DNA of 64,000 nucleotides from Rhodocyclales bacterium (GCA_016235025.1 JACRMV010000004.1:248001-312000), one strand, 5' to 3'. Counted from the stretch's first letter, positions 50,087 to 59,302 are shown. Program-made: numbers and translations. Notes: generated from the sequence alone by a model not told the origin.

Positions 50087-50290
50087 GCCATGCCATCTGT
50101 TGCAAAAAAACCACACACTCGCCGCTATTGCCATGAAACCCCGAGTTTCCGCTTGCTGCCCGGCGGGGCGCCACGCACAATCGCTTCACTCTTTGGCAAC
50201 AAAGGGGGGGCTTGCAGTGACCAACCACGTGGAATCATTGCAGGCGGCAACAAAAACCATCAACTCTTACAACTTTTACAGGAGCATTCC

Positions 50291-51535
50291 ATGCAAAAGA
50301 AACTCATCGCTCTCGCCATTGCCGGCCTGTCCGGCGCGGCTTTCGCGCAATCCAACGTCACCGTCTACGGTGCCGCCGACGCTTCGTTCGACTTCATCCG
50401 CGTGAGTGGCGGCGCTGTCGGTGCGGACACCCCGAACTACAACCGCGTTTCCAGCAATGGCTCGCACATCGGCTTCAAGGGCATGGAATCGCTGGGCAAC
50501 GGCATGGTCGCCGTGTTCCAGTACGAAACCGCCGTGAATCTGGATGGCGGCGGCGCCAGCAGCGCCCTGCTCGGCTTCTCGCGCGACAGCTACGTCGGCC
50601 TTGCCGGCGGCTTCGGTACCGTGATCATGGGTTCCGCCTCCGGCCCGACCCGCAACCTGGCCAATGCCATGGACGTCAATACCAACCATGACGGCATCAC
50701 CAGCAACCGCGCCATCCTCGGCAAGCTGGGCGGCGCCTGGGCCGGTCTCAACGTGAACAACGTCGCTGACCTCGCCCCCACGGGCAGCAATCCTCTTGCT
50801 GTTCTTGGCGTTCCTGGTGTTAACCACTCCCAAGTCCGCTCCGGCAACGGCGCCTCGGTTTTCGACCAGTACCTGCCCAACGTGATCGCCTATGTCTCGC
50901 CGAACTTCTCCGGCTTCCAGGCCACTATCGGTTATGTTGCCGGTGAAAACAAGTCCGACGCCGTCGGGACCAAGGTCAACACCTCGGCCGTCGATCTGGG
51001 CCTGACCTACAGCAACGGTCCGATCTGGGTCGGCCTGACCCACGGCGACATCCAGGTGCGTAACCAGGACGGTGGTGCTGCTTTGACCCTGGCTGGCGCT
51101 TTGGCTCCCCTCGGCAACGATATCCGCACCAAGGAAACCCGCCTCGGCGGCAAGTACGACTTCGGCAACGCCACGGTGCGCCTGATGTGGTCGCAGAACA
51201 AGAGCGATACTTCCCTCGGTGATATTGCGAAGCAAACCGTTTGGGGTATCGGCGGCACCTTCAACGTTACCGCCAATGGCAAGATCACCGGCCAGTACTA
51301 TCGTGCCAACGACCTCAAGGACGGTTTTCTGGCGGCTTCCGATACCGGCGCCAAGTTCTTCACCCTTGGTTACGAGCACAGCCTGTCGAAGCGCACCTCG
51401 CTCAATGCAGCCTATGCCCACCTGAAGAATGACACGAACGCTATTGGCTATGACTTCGGCAACAACTCCACCGGCCTCGCCGCTGGCGATGTCAAGCTGA
51501 CCGGTCTTCAGCTCGGCCTGCGTCACTCGTTCTAA
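50291..51535 (+). CDS. Gram-negative porin (Porin_4, betaproteobacterial type)
   Basis: A 414-residue outer-membrane protein. The signal peptide MQKKLIALAIAGLSGAAFA ends before QSNVTVYGAADASFDF, the classic betaproteobacterial porin start. Repeated amphipathic strands follow, with GFKGMESLGNGMVAVFQYET and NKSDTSLGD-type turns, and the chain ends in the aromatic terminus LGLRHSF. It would form a trimeric 16-strand channel. AGGAG lies at 50280-50284. An in-frame extension upstream to 50090 is not supported. Confidence 0.95.
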   Translation: MQKKLIALAIAGLSGAAFAQSNVTVYGAADASFDFIRVSGGAVGADTPNYNRVSSNGSHIGFKGMESLGNGMVAVFQYETAVNLDGGGASSALLGFSRDSYVGLAGGFGTVIMGSASGPTRNLANAMDVNTNHDGITSNRAILGKLGGAWAGLNVNNVADLAPTGSNPLAVLGVPGVNHSQVRSGNGASVFDQYLPNVIAYVSPNFSGFQATIGYVAGENKSDAVGTKVNTSAVDLGLTYSNGPIWVGLTHGDIQVRNQDGGAALTLAGALAPLGNDIRTKETRLGGKYDFGNATVRLMWSQNKSDTSLGDIAKQTVWGIGGTFNVTANGKITGQYYRANDLKDGFLAASDTGAKFFTLGYEHSLSKRTSLNAAYAHLKNDTNAIGYDFGNNSTGLAAGDVKLTGLQLGLRHSF

Positions 51536-51548
51536 TCTGAAACAGTGG

Positions 51549-51569
51549 AATAGGGGTCTGACCCCTATT
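51549..51569 (+). terminator. Hairpin after the porin gene
   Basis: AATAGGGGTC and GACCCCTATT are perfect 10-bp arms with a single-base spacer, followed by TCGCTTTT. It may act as a first terminator or an mRNA-stabilising hairpin. Confidence 0.55.
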
Positions 51570-51593
51570 TCGCTTTTCATGAGTCAGAACCTG

Positions 51594-51627
51594 AAACGGG
51601 CGCTCCTTCGGGAGCGCCCGTTTTTTT
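51594..51627 (+). terminator. Intrinsic terminator of the porin gene
   Basis: AAACGGGCGCTCC and GGAGCGCCCGTTT pair around a TTCG tetraloop, and the arm runs into seven T residues. Confidence 0.92.
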
Positions 51628-51951
51628 CGTCCAAAAAACAGGGGTCAAAAGAAAAAACCGAAAACCGGCGCGGCAACAACCGGCAGGCCTGCTTTTCAGC
51701 GACCGACGACTACCGCCGCCATCTCGGCTGGCTGGCCGAGCTTGCACCCCGGTGCGGGTGCCAGTTGCATGCCTTGATGTGCTGATGCCCGCCGTCGTGG
51801 CGGGCATGCGCTGAAGCTGAAGCGACAGCAAAGTCGGCGCTGATGAAGCAACTGCGCTACAAGGCGGTCGAGCAAAGAACGCTCTCCTCGCCGTAGCGGA
51901 TGATGGCACGGCGCAGAAGACGCGGCAGTGGTGCGGGTTTTGCTCACCCCC
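51628..51951. other. 324-bp stretch without a gene
   Basis: No supported ORF or RNA. It contains a degraded copy of the dispersed element (51829-51853, minus strand) and a small hairpin near CCCGCCGTCGTGGCGGGC. Confidence 0.6.
51829..51853 (-). repeat. Dispersed element, degraded copy
   Basis: On the minus strand ATCAGCGCCGACTTTG, two differences from the core CCAGCGCCGACTTTT (CC to AT counts at the edge). The upstream hexamer is not conserved. It is intergenic. Confidence 0.5.
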
Positions 51952-52566
51952 TCAGGGTGTTGCCTGAATCACTCGCGGGCCCCAGTTCCATTGCCGTTCC
52001 CACGCGGCGCGCACCATGTTCGGATACTCCGGCCGGCCCAGGCTGCCGTTGTAGCGGCCCAGCGCGCGGTAAAGGTCGCCGTGTTCGATATCGAGATAGT
52101 GGCGCAGGATGGTGCAGCCAAAGCGCAGATTGCTGCGCAGATGGAACAGGTTGCTGTCCTTGCTGCCGATCAGCCTGACCCAGAACGGCATGATCTGCAT
52201 GTAGCCGCGCGCGCCGGCTTCCGACACCGCGTATTTCCTGAATCCGCTTTCAACCTGAATCAGCCCCAGCACCATCTGCGGATCGAGACCGGCGCGCTTG
52301 GCTTCGTAATACACCGTCTTGAGAAAATCCAGGCGCGCTTCACGATCCGGCATGCGCGGTTGCAGACGGCGCGACATCTCGCTCAGCCAGTCGATTTTTT
52401 CCGCGAGCGAGGGAAATTGCGGCTCGGGTGCAGCCTGGTCGGCAATCGCCGCATGCAGCGCCGCCTGCACGCTGGCGGCCAGCGGCTCGTATTGCTGGGC
52501 GCCCGCCCAGGCCTTGCCAGCCAGCGCCATCAGTACCAGCAGCGCAAGATGAGCAATCAGCCGCAC
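51952..52566 (-). CDS. Lytic murein transglycosylase (SLT domain)
   Basis: A 204-residue exported protein: signal peptide ([20 protein letters not shown]), then a spacer and an SLT goose-lysozyme-type domain with the catalytic Glu in [20 protein letters not shown], followed by [14 protein letters not shown] and [20 protein letters not shown]. It cleaves peptidoglycan glycan strands in the periplasm. The start overlaps the proS stop by 10 nt, so it is the downstream gene of a proS operon. Confidence 0.9.
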   Translation of the reverse strand: MRLIAHLALLVLMALAGKAWAGAQQYEPLAASVQAALHAAIADQAAPEPQFPSLAEKIDWLSEMSRRLQPRMPDREARLDFLKTVYYEAKRAGLDPQMVLGLIQVESGFRKYAVSEAGARGYMQIMPFWVRLIGSKDSNLFHLRSNLRFGCTILRHYLDIEHGDLYRALGRYNGSLGRPEYPNMVRAAWERQWNWGPRVIQATP

Positions 52567-54272
52567 AGTTTCTGTTGCAGGAATCCGGTCATTTCAGCAA
52601 CCGCCACCAGCGTCGGCTCGGCGTCGCTGCGGCCCTTGTATTCGAGCTTGCCTTCCTTCAGCCCGCGCTCGCCCACCACCACGCGATGTGGCACACCGAT
52701 CAGTTCCCAGTCGGCAAACATCGAGCCGGGGCGCTCGTCGCGATCGTCGAGCACGACATCGATGCCCAGTGCGCCGAGCGCGCTGTAAAGCGCTTCCGCT
52801 GCCGCCCGCACGCTCTCCGACTTGGCGTAGGCCATCGGCACGATCACCACGGCGAACGGCGCAATCGCCGTCGGAAAGACAATGCCGCGCTCATCATGAC
52901 CCTGCTCAATCGCGGCGCCGACGATGCGTGACACGCCGATGCCGTAGCAGCCCATTTCCATCACCTGCTCCTTGCCCTGCTCATCAAGGAAGACGCAGCC
53001 CAGCGCCTCGGCGTATTTGGTGCGCAACTGGAAAATATGCCCGACTTCGATACCGCGACACAACTCCAGCGGCCCCTTGCCGTCGGGTGACGGGTCGCCC
53101 GCCAGCACATTGCGGATGTCGGCAACAGCTTCCGGCAAACTCAGGTCGCGGCCGAAATTGACGCCCGTCAGGTGGTGGTCTTCCACATTGGCGCCGCAGA
53201 CGAAATTGCTCATGACCGCCACGGCGCGATCGGCGACGATCCTGCCGCCAAAACCCACCGGCCCGATGTAGCCGGGTTTGCAGCCGAGCGCCGTGATGAT
53301 CTCCTCGGCGCCGGCAAAGCGGAATTCGCCGATCAGCTTCTGTGCCTTGATCTCGTTCAGTTCATGATCGCCGCGCAGCAACAGCAGCACGAATTCACCC
53401 GCGCCTTCTTGCGGCTGCGTCATCACCGCCACCGCCTTGACGGTTTGTTCGAGCGAGATGCCGAGAAACGCGGCGACATCGTCGCAGCGGGTCTTGCCCG
53501 GCGTGGGCTTTTTCTCCATCGGCGCCGTATCATCGGCGCCGACTTTTTGCGGCGCCACGGCTTCGGCCAGTTCGACATTCGCCGCGTAACCGGAGGCCGG
53601 GCAGAAAGCAATCGCGTCTTCGCCGGAATCGGCCAGCACATGAAACTCGTGCGAGCCGGTGCCGCCAATCGAACCGGTATCCGCCGCCACAGCGCGAAAC
53701 TTCAGCCCCAGGCGGGTGAAGATGCGGGTGTAGGTTTCGTACATGCTGCGGTATTCGCGCTCCAGATCGGCGTAGGAGGTATGAAAGGAATAGCCGTCCT
53801 TCATCAGGAACTCGCGACCGCGCATGACGCCGAAACGCGGCCGGATTTCGTCGCGGAACTTGGTCTGCACCTGATAAAAGTGGCGCGGCAGCTGGCGGTA
53901 GCTGCGTACTTCACGTCGCACGATGTCAGTAATCACTTCCTCGTGAGTCGGCCCGATGACGAAGTCGCGCTGATGCCTGTCCTTGAAGCGCAACAGCTCG
54001 GGGCCGTACTGCGGGCCGCGCCCCGACTCCTCCCACAATTCAAACGGCTGCACCGCCGGCATCAGCAGTTCCACCGCACCGGCGCGGTTCATTTCCTCGC
54101 GTACGATGGCCTCGACCTTCCTCAAAACGCGCAGCCCCATCGGCATCCAGGTGTAGATGCCGCCGGCCAGGCGACGAATCAGGCCGGCGCGCAGCATCAG
54201 CCTGTGGCTGACGATTTCGGCATCGGCTGGAGCTTCTTTCAGGGTACTGACAAAAAAACGGCTGGCGCGCAT
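52557..54272 (-). CDS. proS: Prolyl-tRNA synthetase
   Basis: A 571-residue bacterial-type class II synthetase. It starts [20 protein letters not shown] as the family does; the frame extends ten codons upstream without support. Motif 2 ([20 protein letters not shown]) and motif 3 ([13 protein letters not shown]) bracket an INS editing domain (about 225-400) that clears Ala-tRNA-Pro. The C-terminal anticodon-binding domain ends the protein. A dispersed element (53523-53547) lies on the opposite strand in the INS-domain entry, read as KVGADDTAP. Confidence 0.95.
   Translation of the reverse strand: MRASRFFVSTLKEAPADAEIVSHRLMLRAGLIRRLAGGIYTWMPMGLRVLRKVEAIVREEMNRAGAVELLMPAVQPFELWEESGRGPQYGPELLRFKDRHQRDFVIGPTHEEVITDIVRREVRSYRQLPRHFYQVQTKFRDEIRPRFGVMRGREFLMKDGYSFHTSYADLEREYRSMYETYTRIFTRLGLKFRAVAADTGSIGGTGSHEFHVLADSGEDAIAFCPASGYAANVELAEAVAPQKVGADDTAPMEKKPTPGKTRCDDVAAFLGISLEQTVKAVAVMTQPQEGAGEFVLLLLRGDHELNEIKAQKLIGEFRFAGAEEIITALGCKPGYIGPVGFGGRIVADRAVAVMSNFVCGANVEDHHLTGVNFGRDLSLPEAVADIRNVLAGDPSPDGKGPLELCRGIEVGHIFQLRTKYAEALGCVFLDEQGKEQVMEMGCYGIGVSRIVGAAIEQGHDERGIVFPTAIAPFAVVIVPMAYAKSESVRAAAEALYSALGALGIDVVLDDRDERPGSMFADWELIGVPHRVVVGERGLKEGKLEYKGRSDAEPTLVAVAEMTGFLQQKLCG
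53523..53547 (+). repeat. Dispersed 25-bp element, copy 9
   Basis: CGCCGT at 53523 and ATCGGCGCCGACTTTT ending at 53547, two core mismatches. It lies antisense within proS, at the variable start of the editing domain. Confidence 0.75.
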
Positions 54273-54392
54273 GATGGGGACAGGGAATCGTAAAGCGCGC
54301 ATTTTACCTTTGGCCGGGATTGAAATAGGCCGCTTTCCAGTTGGCGTCGATTGTGAAAGAATGGCGTCAAGTCAATCATTGGAATTTGCATC

Positions 54393-54920
54393 ATGCTCGA
54401 TCGTGAAGGCTATCGCCCCAACGTCGGCATCATCCTGACCAACAGTCGCAACGAGGTGTTTTGGGGCAAACGCGTCCGCCAGCATTCCTGGCAGTTTCCG
54501 CAAGGTGGCATCGACAAGGGCGAAACTCCCGAAGAGGCGATGTTCCGCGAGCTGCACGAGGAAGTCGGGCTCAGGCCCGAACATGTGCGGATCATCGGCC
54601 GTACCCGCGACTGGCTGCGTTATGACGTGCCGCACCACTGGATCCGCCGCGACTGGCGCGGCACCTACCGTGGACAGAAACAGATCTGGTTTCTGCTGCG
54701 GCTGGTGGGCCGCGACAGCGATGTCTGCCTGCGTGCCGGGCCAAAACCCGAATTTGACGCCTGGCGCTGGTGCGATTACTGGATTCCGCTCGCCAACGTC
54801 ATCGAGTTCAAACGCGGCGTGTATGAGACGGCGCTGATGGAACTCTCGCGCCTGCTGTTTCCCGACCAGCGAGAAAATCCACTCTATCCGAATCCTGCGG
54901 AAGAGTCCGAGCCGCGATGA
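54393..54920 (+). CDS. rppH: RNA pyrophosphohydrolase RppH
   Basis: A 175-residue Nudix hydrolase that removes pyrophosphate from the 5' end of mRNA, starting RNase E-dependent decay. The family start [15 protein letters not shown] and the Nudix box [20 protein letters not shown] (from about residue 38) are clear, followed by [20 protein letters not shown]. It is divergent to proS with about 120 bp between. The stop overlaps the CNP1-like gene by 4 nt. Confidence 0.96.
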   Translation: MLDREGYRPNVGIILTNSRNEVFWGKRVRQHSWQFPQGGIDKGETPEEAMFRELHEEVGLRPEHVRIIGRTRDWLRYDVPHHWIRRDWRGTYRGQKQIWFLLRLVGRDSDVCLRAGPKPEFDAWRWCDYWIPLANVIEFKRGVYETALMELSRLLFPDQRENPLYPNPAEESEPR

Positions 54921-55471
54921 AACGCCCCGTCGCCCTGCTGCTGTCATTGTCCGCACTGGGGGCAATGCCTGCGCTGGCGCAAGCCAGCCGCTACGGGCTG
55001 ATGGGTCCCGGCTCCGACTCCGGTAGCCAGTATTCCGAGGAAGAAGCGGCTCCCTGGAAGGAGCTCGAGATCGAGCCGCCGGCGTTTCCCAGGCCGGAAA
55101 ACCTGCGCGAGTTTTACGTCAGCGCCATCGCCAGCAACACCTTCCTGATTGATGCCAGCACCCTTGCGGTTGGCAGCGACGGCGTCGTGCGCTATGTGCT
55201 GGCGGTGCGTACCGCCGGCGGAGCGGAAAACATCAGTTTCGAGGGCATGCGCTGCAGTGACATGAGCTGGAAGCTTTATGCCACCGGCTCGCGTGACGGT
55301 CGATGGAGCAAGGCGCGCATCAGCGAATGGCGGGCCATTGAAAACAAGCTGCTCAACCGCCACCATGCCGCCCTGAGCCGCGATTACTTCTGCCCCAACG
55401 GCAACCCGATTCTTAGCCCCGACGAGGGCCGCAACGCCCTGCGTCTGGGCAAGCACCCGGATACAAAATAA
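54917..55471 (+). CDS. CNP1-like family exported protein
   Basis: A 184-residue protein with a signal peptide ([20 protein letters not shown], cut near ALA-QAS). The mature part has [20 protein letters not shown] and later [20 protein letters not shown] and YFCPNG with two conserved Cys. This matches the CNP1-like family of betaproteobacteria, of unknown function. It is coupled to rppH and followed 17 bp later by coq7. Confidence 0.85.
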   Translation: MKRPVALLLSLSALGAMPALAQASRYGLMGPGSDSGSQYSEEEAAPWKELEIEPPAFPRPENLREFYVSAIASNTFLIDASTLAVGSDGVVRYVLAVRTAGGAENISFEGMRCSDMSWKLYATGSRDGRWSKARISEWRAIENKLLNRHHAALSRDYFCPNGNPILSPDEGRNALRLGKHPDTK

Positions 55472-55488
55472 CCACGAGGAGACGCATC

Positions 55489-56109
55489 ATGATCGACCAA
55501 TTGATCCCCGAATTTGACAAAGCCCTGCGTGCGTTGTTCGCACCGGCCCCGACCCGCCGCCGGATGCCCGGCGAAGAGCTGCCCGAAGCGGATATGACCG
55601 ACGCCGAAAAGCGCCATGTCGCCGCCCTGATGCGCATCGATCATTGCGGTGAAATCTGCGCCCAGGCGCTGTACCAGGGGCAGGCGCTGACTTCACGCAA
55701 TCCGGAAGTCAAGCGCGCGCTGGAGCAGGCGGCGTGGGAGGAAACCGAGCACCTGAACTGGACCGAACGCCGTATCGCCGAACTCGGCGGCCGCAAAAGC
55801 CTGCTCAATCCGCTGTGGTATGCCGGCTCGCTCGCCCTCGGCGTGCTGGCCGGAAAGTTTGGCGACGACTGGAATCTTGGTTTTCTCGCCGAAACCGAAC
55901 GCCAGGTCGAAGGCCATCTCGAAAGCCACAAGGCGCAACTGCCGCCGCAGGACAAAAAATCCTGGGAAGTGCTGGAGCAAATGAAAACAGATGAAATTCG
56001 TCACGCCGAAACCGCCATCCATTACGGCGCCCGCGAACTGCCTGTGCCGATCAAGATGGCGATGAAGCTCTCGTCCAGGGTGATGACGAAAACCGCCTAT
56101 TACATCTGA
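55489..56109 (+). CDS. coq7: Ubiquinone biosynthesis hydroxylase Coq7
   Basis: A 206-residue diiron monooxygenase that hydroxylates the ubiquinone ring (the final hydroxylation before the last methylation). The four-helix bundle ligands are visible: LMRIDHCGEICAQALYQGQ, AWEETEHLNW, ETERQVEGHLESHKA and MKTDEIRHAETAI. It replaces the flavin-dependent UbiF of E. coli. With ubiB it shows a ubiquinone-using respiratory chain. Confidence 0.93.
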   Translation: MIDQLIPEFDKALRALFAPAPTRRRMPGEELPEADMTDAEKRHVAALMRIDHCGEICAQALYQGQALTSRNPEVKRALEQAAWEETEHLNWTERRIAELGGRKSLLNPLWYAGSLALGVLAGKFGDDWNLGFLAETERQVEGHLESHKAQLPPQDKKSWEVLEQMKTDEIRHAETAIHYGARELPVPIKMAMKLSSRVMTKTAYYI

Positions 56110-56254
56110 GAGCTTGTGAATAAATCTACTGTGCGTGCCGGATCGGGGTTTGGGCGGTGCTCGAAATCCTCATGTACAACAACGTACATTCCGGTTTCTG
56201 TGCTCCGGCCGCGCCCCGCTGCGGCCCGCTCGCCACGATTTCTTCACAAGCTCT
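56109..56254. repeat. 146-bp inverted-repeat-bounded element between coq7 and osmC-like gene
   Basis: AGAGCTTGTGAA (56109-56120) and TTCACAAGCTCT (56243-56254) are perfect 12-bp terminal inverted repeats. Inside are a small palindrome (CATGTACAACAACGTACAT) and a GC-rich hairpin. I recall similar intergenic repeats in other betaproteobacteria, but I cannot verify this. It contains no gene and may also end transcription of both converging genes. Confidence 0.65.
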
Positions 56255-56263
56255 GAGCCGGCA

Positions 56264-56686
56264 TCACACTTCGACAATCTCGAAGCTGTGCGTCATCTCG
56301 GCGGTCTTGCCCAGCATGATCGAGGCCGAGCAGTATTTCTCCGAGGAAAGCTTCATCGCCCGTTCCACGGCTTCCGGCTTCAAGCCCTTGCCGCTGACGG
56401 TGTAATGAAAGTCGATGCGGGTGAAAACCTTGGGGTCGGTCTCGGCACGCTCGGCATTCAGACGCACCGCGCAACCTGTCACCTCCTGCCGGCCGCGCTT
56501 GAGGATCAGCACGATATCGAACGCCGTGCAGCCGCCTGCGCCCGCCAGCAGCAGTTCCATCGGGCGCGGCGCGAGATTGCGCCCGCCCGCATCGGACGAA
56601 CCATCCATCGCCACCATGTGCCCGCTGCCGGTTTCCGCCACAAAGCTCATTCCCTCATGCCAACGTACTGTGCATTCCATCGCCAA
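56264..56686 (-). CDS. OsmC-family protein
   Basis: A 140-residue OsmC-like redox protein: MDGSSDAGGRNLAPRPMELL, then the first Cys in GAGGCTAFDIVLIL and the second in VTGCAVRLNAERAETDPKVF. The two cysteines form the peroxidatic pair in this family. It could reduce organic hydroperoxides; YhfA-like members have no known role. It converges on coq7. Confidence 0.88.
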   Translation of the reverse strand: MAMECTVRWHEGMSFVAETGSGHMVAMDGSSDAGGRNLAPRPMELLLAGAGGCTAFDIVLILKRGRQEVTGCAVRLNAERAETDPKVFTRIDFHYTVSGKGLKPEAVERAMKLSSEKYCSASIMLGKTAEMTHSFEIVEV

Positions 56687-56724
56687 CTCTCCCTAAACGG
56701 CTGATTTTATCCCCGTCCCGAGGC

Positions 56725-56766
56725 AATCCACACAGTAATCCTGGCCTGGTGATATTCGTGTGGATT
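56725..56766. promoter_or_regulatory. Outer inverted repeat upstream of the AbrB/VapC pair
   Basis: AATCCACAC (56725-56733) and GTGTGGATT (56758-56766) are perfect 9-bp arms around 24 bp. Possible upstream operator. Confidence 0.45.
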
Positions 56767-56783
56767 GCATACCAGCTCGCCGG

Positions 56784-56810
56784 GTATTACAATGATAATC
56801 TGTGTAATAC
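56784..56810. promoter_or_regulatory. Operator-like palindrome over the AbrB/VapC promoter
   Basis: GTATTACA and TGTAATAC are perfect 8-bp arms with an 11-bp spacer that contains GATAAT, a good -10. This suits autoregulation by the AbrB-type antitoxin. Confidence 0.7.
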
Positions 56811-56825
56811 AAGAGGAGCTATGCC

Positions 56826-57065
56826 ATGTCGACGACACTTACCAGCAAGGGTCAGGTCACCATTCCCAAGCAGATTCGCGATGCGCTGAATCTGGAACCC
56901 GGCTGTTCGGTAGATTTTGCGGTCAATCGTGAAGGTGATGTCGTAATTCACAAGGTGGGCGCGAGACCGAGTCGCAAGCCCGATCGATTCGAGTCTGCCC
57001 GTGGCAAAGCCGATGTCAAATGGCGAACTGACGACCTGATGGCGCTACTGCGCGGCGAAGGTTGA
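56826..57065 (+). CDS. AbrB-type antitoxin (VapB)
   Basis: A 79-residue swapped-hairpin AbrB domain: MSTTLTSKGQVTIPKQIRDA, then LEPGCSVDFAVNREGDVVIH and a charged tail (KVGARPSRKPDRFESARGKA) that would bind the toxin. AGAGGAG precedes the ATG. It overlaps the toxin by one base (TGATG), the usual antitoxin-first order. Confidence 0.9.
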   Translation: MSTTLTSKGQVTIPKQIRDALNLEPGCSVDFAVNREGDVVIHKVGARPSRKPDRFESARGKADVKWRTDDLMALLRGEG

Positions 57066-57475
57066 TGTTGCTAGTCGACACCAACGTGCTGGTCGATGTT
57101 CTGGAGAACGATCCGGATTGGGCGGACTGGTCGATTGGCCAGCTACGTGCGCAATCGAAAGTTCACCGGCTGGCGATCAATCCGATTATTTATGCCGAGT
57201 TGTCGCTGACATTCTCGACCGTCGAGGCATTGGACGAAACTATCGAGGCGTTGGGGCTGGTGCTGATCGAGTTGCCGCGACCGGCATTGTTCCTCGCCGG
57301 TAAGGCTTTTGTGCGTTACCGCCGGCAAGGTGGTACGAAAAGCAATGTTCTCGGCGATTTTTTTATCGGTGCGCACGCTGCAATATCAGGTCATCCAGTT
57401 TTGACCCGGGATACACGACGCTACGCCGCATATTTCCCGGGGGTGACGCTAATCGCGCCGAACGTCTCCACATGA
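57065..57475 (+). CDS. PIN-domain toxin (VapC)
   Basis: A 136-residue PIN ribonuclease. The four acidic residues are visible: D5 in LLVDTNVLVDVL, E in IIYAELSLTF, D in VLGDFFIGAHA and D in LTRDTRRYAAYF. VapC toxins cleave tRNA or rRNA. It pairs with the AbrB-type antitoxin and lies directly upstream of the tRNA-Lys genes. Confidence 0.92.
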   Translation: MLLVDTNVLVDVLENDPDWADWSIGQLRAQSKVHRLAINPIIYAELSLTFSTVEALDETIEALGLVLIELPRPALFLAGKAFVRYRRQGGTKSNVLGDFFIGAHAAISGHPVLTRDTRRYAAYFPGVTLIAPNVST

Positions 57476-57635
57476 ACAAATTGAAAACCGTTGAGGTTTC
57501 GTTCATGTTGATCACCATCCTTCGAATGATCAACCCGCCGCGCACTTCGCTTCGTTTTAGGTGACTTCAGGCTCATGCTTCAGTGGAAATACAGACCGTC
57601 GTTCAGGCTCATGCCACGGTGGATAAGGCTCCGGT

Positions 57636-57664
57636 TTGACACTCCAGGCGAAGACCGGTAGGAT
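57636..57664 (+). promoter_or_regulatory. Sigma-70 promoter for the tRNA-Lys genes
   Basis: TTGACA (57636-57641), 17-bp spacer, TAGGAT (57659-57664), followed by a GC-rich discriminator TCGCGCCC typical of stringently controlled stable-RNA promoters. Confidence 0.8.
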
Positions 57665-57678
57665 TCGCGCCCTTTCCC

Positions 57679-57754
57679 GGGTCGGTAGCTCAGCCGGTAG
57701 AGCAGCGGACTTTTAATCCGTTGGTCGCGAGTTCGAGTCTCGCCCGACCCACCA
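57679..57754 (+). tRNA. tRNA-Lys (anticodon UUU)
   Basis: A 76-nt cloverleaf beginning GGGTCGGTAGCTC and ending CCGACCCACCA, with anticodon loop ACTTTTAATCC giving TTT. The CCA end is encoded. The acceptor arms GGGTCGG/CCGACCC pair fully. Confidence 0.97.
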
Positions 57755-57787
57755 TTTCAGGCAATCTGCACTATAATTTTGCCCTTC

Positions 57788-57863
57788 GGGTTGTTAGCTC
57801 AGTTGGTAGAGCAGCGGACTCTTAATCCGTAGGTCGACAGTTCGAATCTGTCACAACCCACCA
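57788..57863 (+). tRNA. tRNA-Lys (anticodon CUU)
   Basis: A 76-nt cloverleaf beginning GGGTTGTTAGCTC and ending CACAACCCACCA, with anticodon CTT in ACTCTTAATCC. The CCA end is encoded. It lies 33 bp after the first tRNA and is co-transcribed. Confidence 0.97.
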
Positions 57864-57872
57864 GCATTCCAG

Positions 57873-57899
57873 CGGCTTCCAGTGATGGAAGCCGTTTTT
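57873..57899 (+). terminator. Terminator of the tRNA operon
   Basis: CGGCTTCC and GGAAGCCG arms enclose a 6-nt loop and are followed by TTTTT. Confidence 0.88.
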
Positions 57900-57982
57900 C
57901 TTGGTGGCTTTGTCGCTCCGCGCCAGACGCCGCCAAAACCTCGCCCGGACCTGGCATTGACCGTTTGATGCACAATGACGCC

Positions 57983-58582
57983 ATGCTCACCGTTACCGAT
58001 CTTGCCTGTTCGCGGGGCGAACGCCGCCTGTTCTCCGGCGTCAGTTTCACCCTGAAAGCTGGCGAGTGGCTGCATGTGCAGGGCGAGAATGGCGCCGGCA
58101 AGACCAGCTTGCTGCGCCTTCTGGTGGGGCTTTCCCCCGCCGACGCCGGTACGATTCACTGGCGCGACGAGCCGGCGCCCGCCGCTGGGTTTCATCGCGA
58201 ACTGCTTTATCTCGGTCATCACGCGGCGGTGAAGGATGAACTCACTCCGCTGGAAAACCTCCGCTACGCAGCGGCTCTCGACGGCATCGCGCTCGACGAA
58301 GGTATCGCCCTGGCGGCACTGGCCCGCCTCGGCTTGCGCGGGCGTGAAGACCTGCCGGTGCGCGTGCTCTCGGCCGGACAGAAGCGCCGTGTACTGCTGG
58401 CGCGCCTGCTGACCCGTCCGGCCGTGCTGTGGGTGCTTGATGAGGCGTTCAATGCGCTTGATACGGGCGCTGTACGGCTGCTGGGTGAGTTGATCGGCGA
58501 ACACCTGGCGGGCGGCGGCATGGCGGTGCTCACCAGCCACCAGCCGCTGCCCTTGCCGGGCGGCCGGAGCTTGCTGTTGTGA
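57983..58582 (+). CDS. ccmA: Heme exporter ATP-binding protein CcmA
   Basis: A 199-residue ABC ATPase, first gene of the cytochrome c maturation operon. Walker A GENGAGKTS, signature VLSAGQKRRVLLARLL and Walker B LWVLDEAFNALD match CcmA; the LSAGQ variant is typical. With CcmB, CcmC and CcmD it frees heme-loaded CcmE. ATG 57983 (MLTVTDLACSRGER) is chosen over 57965. It overlaps ccmB by 4 nt. Confidence 0.94.
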   Translation: MLTVTDLACSRGERRLFSGVSFTLKAGEWLHVQGENGAGKTSLLRLLVGLSPADAGTIHWRDEPAPAAGFHRELLYLGHHAAVKDELTPLENLRYAAALDGIALDEGIALAALARLGLRGREDLPVRVLSAGQKRRVLLARLLTRPAVLWVLDEAFNALDTGAVRLLGELIGEHLAGGGMAVLTSHQPLPLPGGRSLLL

Positions 58583-59244
58583 GCGCTTTTCTTGCCAGCA
58601 TCCGCCGTGATCTGCTGCTTGCGCTACGGCGCAGGAGCGAAGTCATTACCAGTCTGTTTTTCTTCGTCATCGTGGTCAGCCTGTTTCCGCTGGGCATCGG
58701 GCCCGAACCCGCGCTGCTGAAAAAAGTCGCTCCTGGCGTGTTGTGGGTAGCGGCGCTTTTGGCGACACTGTTGGGTTTGCCACGACTATTTGCAGCCGAC
58801 CATATCGATGGTACGCTCGAACAGATGGCACTTTCACCTTCCTCCTTCGGCCTGCTGGTTGCGGGCAAGATTGCGGCACACTGGCTGTTGTGCGGTCTGC
58901 CGCTGGTGCTGCTGGCGCCGCTGCTGGGCCTGCAGTTCGGCCTCGACGCTCCGGCGCTGGGTGTCCTGATGCTGGCATTGCTGCTGGGTACGCCGTTGCT
59001 GTCCTTGATCGGCGCCATTGGCGCGGCGCTGACGCTGGGGGTGCGCGGCGGCGGGGTGCTGCTGGCGCTGCTGGTGTTGCCGCTCTACATCCCGGCGCTG
59101 ATTTTTGGTGCTGGCGCGGCGGAAGCCCATGGTGCCGGGCTCGATGCCGGAGGGCATTTTGCGCTGCTGGCCGCGCTGCTCGCGCTGGCGGTATTTTTTG
59201 CGCCATGGGCGACCACGGCAGCCTTGAAAGTTGCATTGGAGTAA
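58579..59244 (+). CDS. ccmB: Heme exporter membrane protein CcmB
   Basis: A 221-residue protein with six predicted helices: MSAFLASIRRDLLLALRRRS, then SLFFFVIVVSLFPLGIGPEP, LPRLFAADHIDGTLEQMALS and LGTPLLSLIGAIGAALTLGV. It forms the membrane part of the CcmAB complex. The start is GTG at 58579, overlapping the ccmA stop. Confidence 0.93.
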   Translation: MSAFLASIRRDLLLALRRRSEVITSLFFFVIVVSLFPLGIGPEPALLKKVAPGVLWVAALLATLLGLPRLFAADHIDGTLEQMALSPSSFGLLVAGKIAAHWLLCGLPLVLLAPLLGLQFGLDAPALGVLMLALLLGTPLLSLIGAIGAALTLGVRGGGVLLALLVLPLYIPALIFGAGAAEAHGAGLDAGGHFALLAALLALAVFFAPWATTAALKVALE

Positions 59245-59272
59245 GCCCGTTGCTAGTTAACTGTCGTTGTCT

Positions 59273-59297
59273 CGCCGTCTCACCAACGCCGACTTTT
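59273..59297 (+). repeat. Dispersed 25-bp element, copy 10, just before ccmC
   Basis: CGCCGT at 59273 and CACCAACGCCGACTTTT ending at 59297, one core mismatch. It occupies the ccmB-ccmC gap and ends 6 nt before the ccmC ATG. Confidence 0.85.
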
Positions 59298-59302
59298 TCT
59301 CG

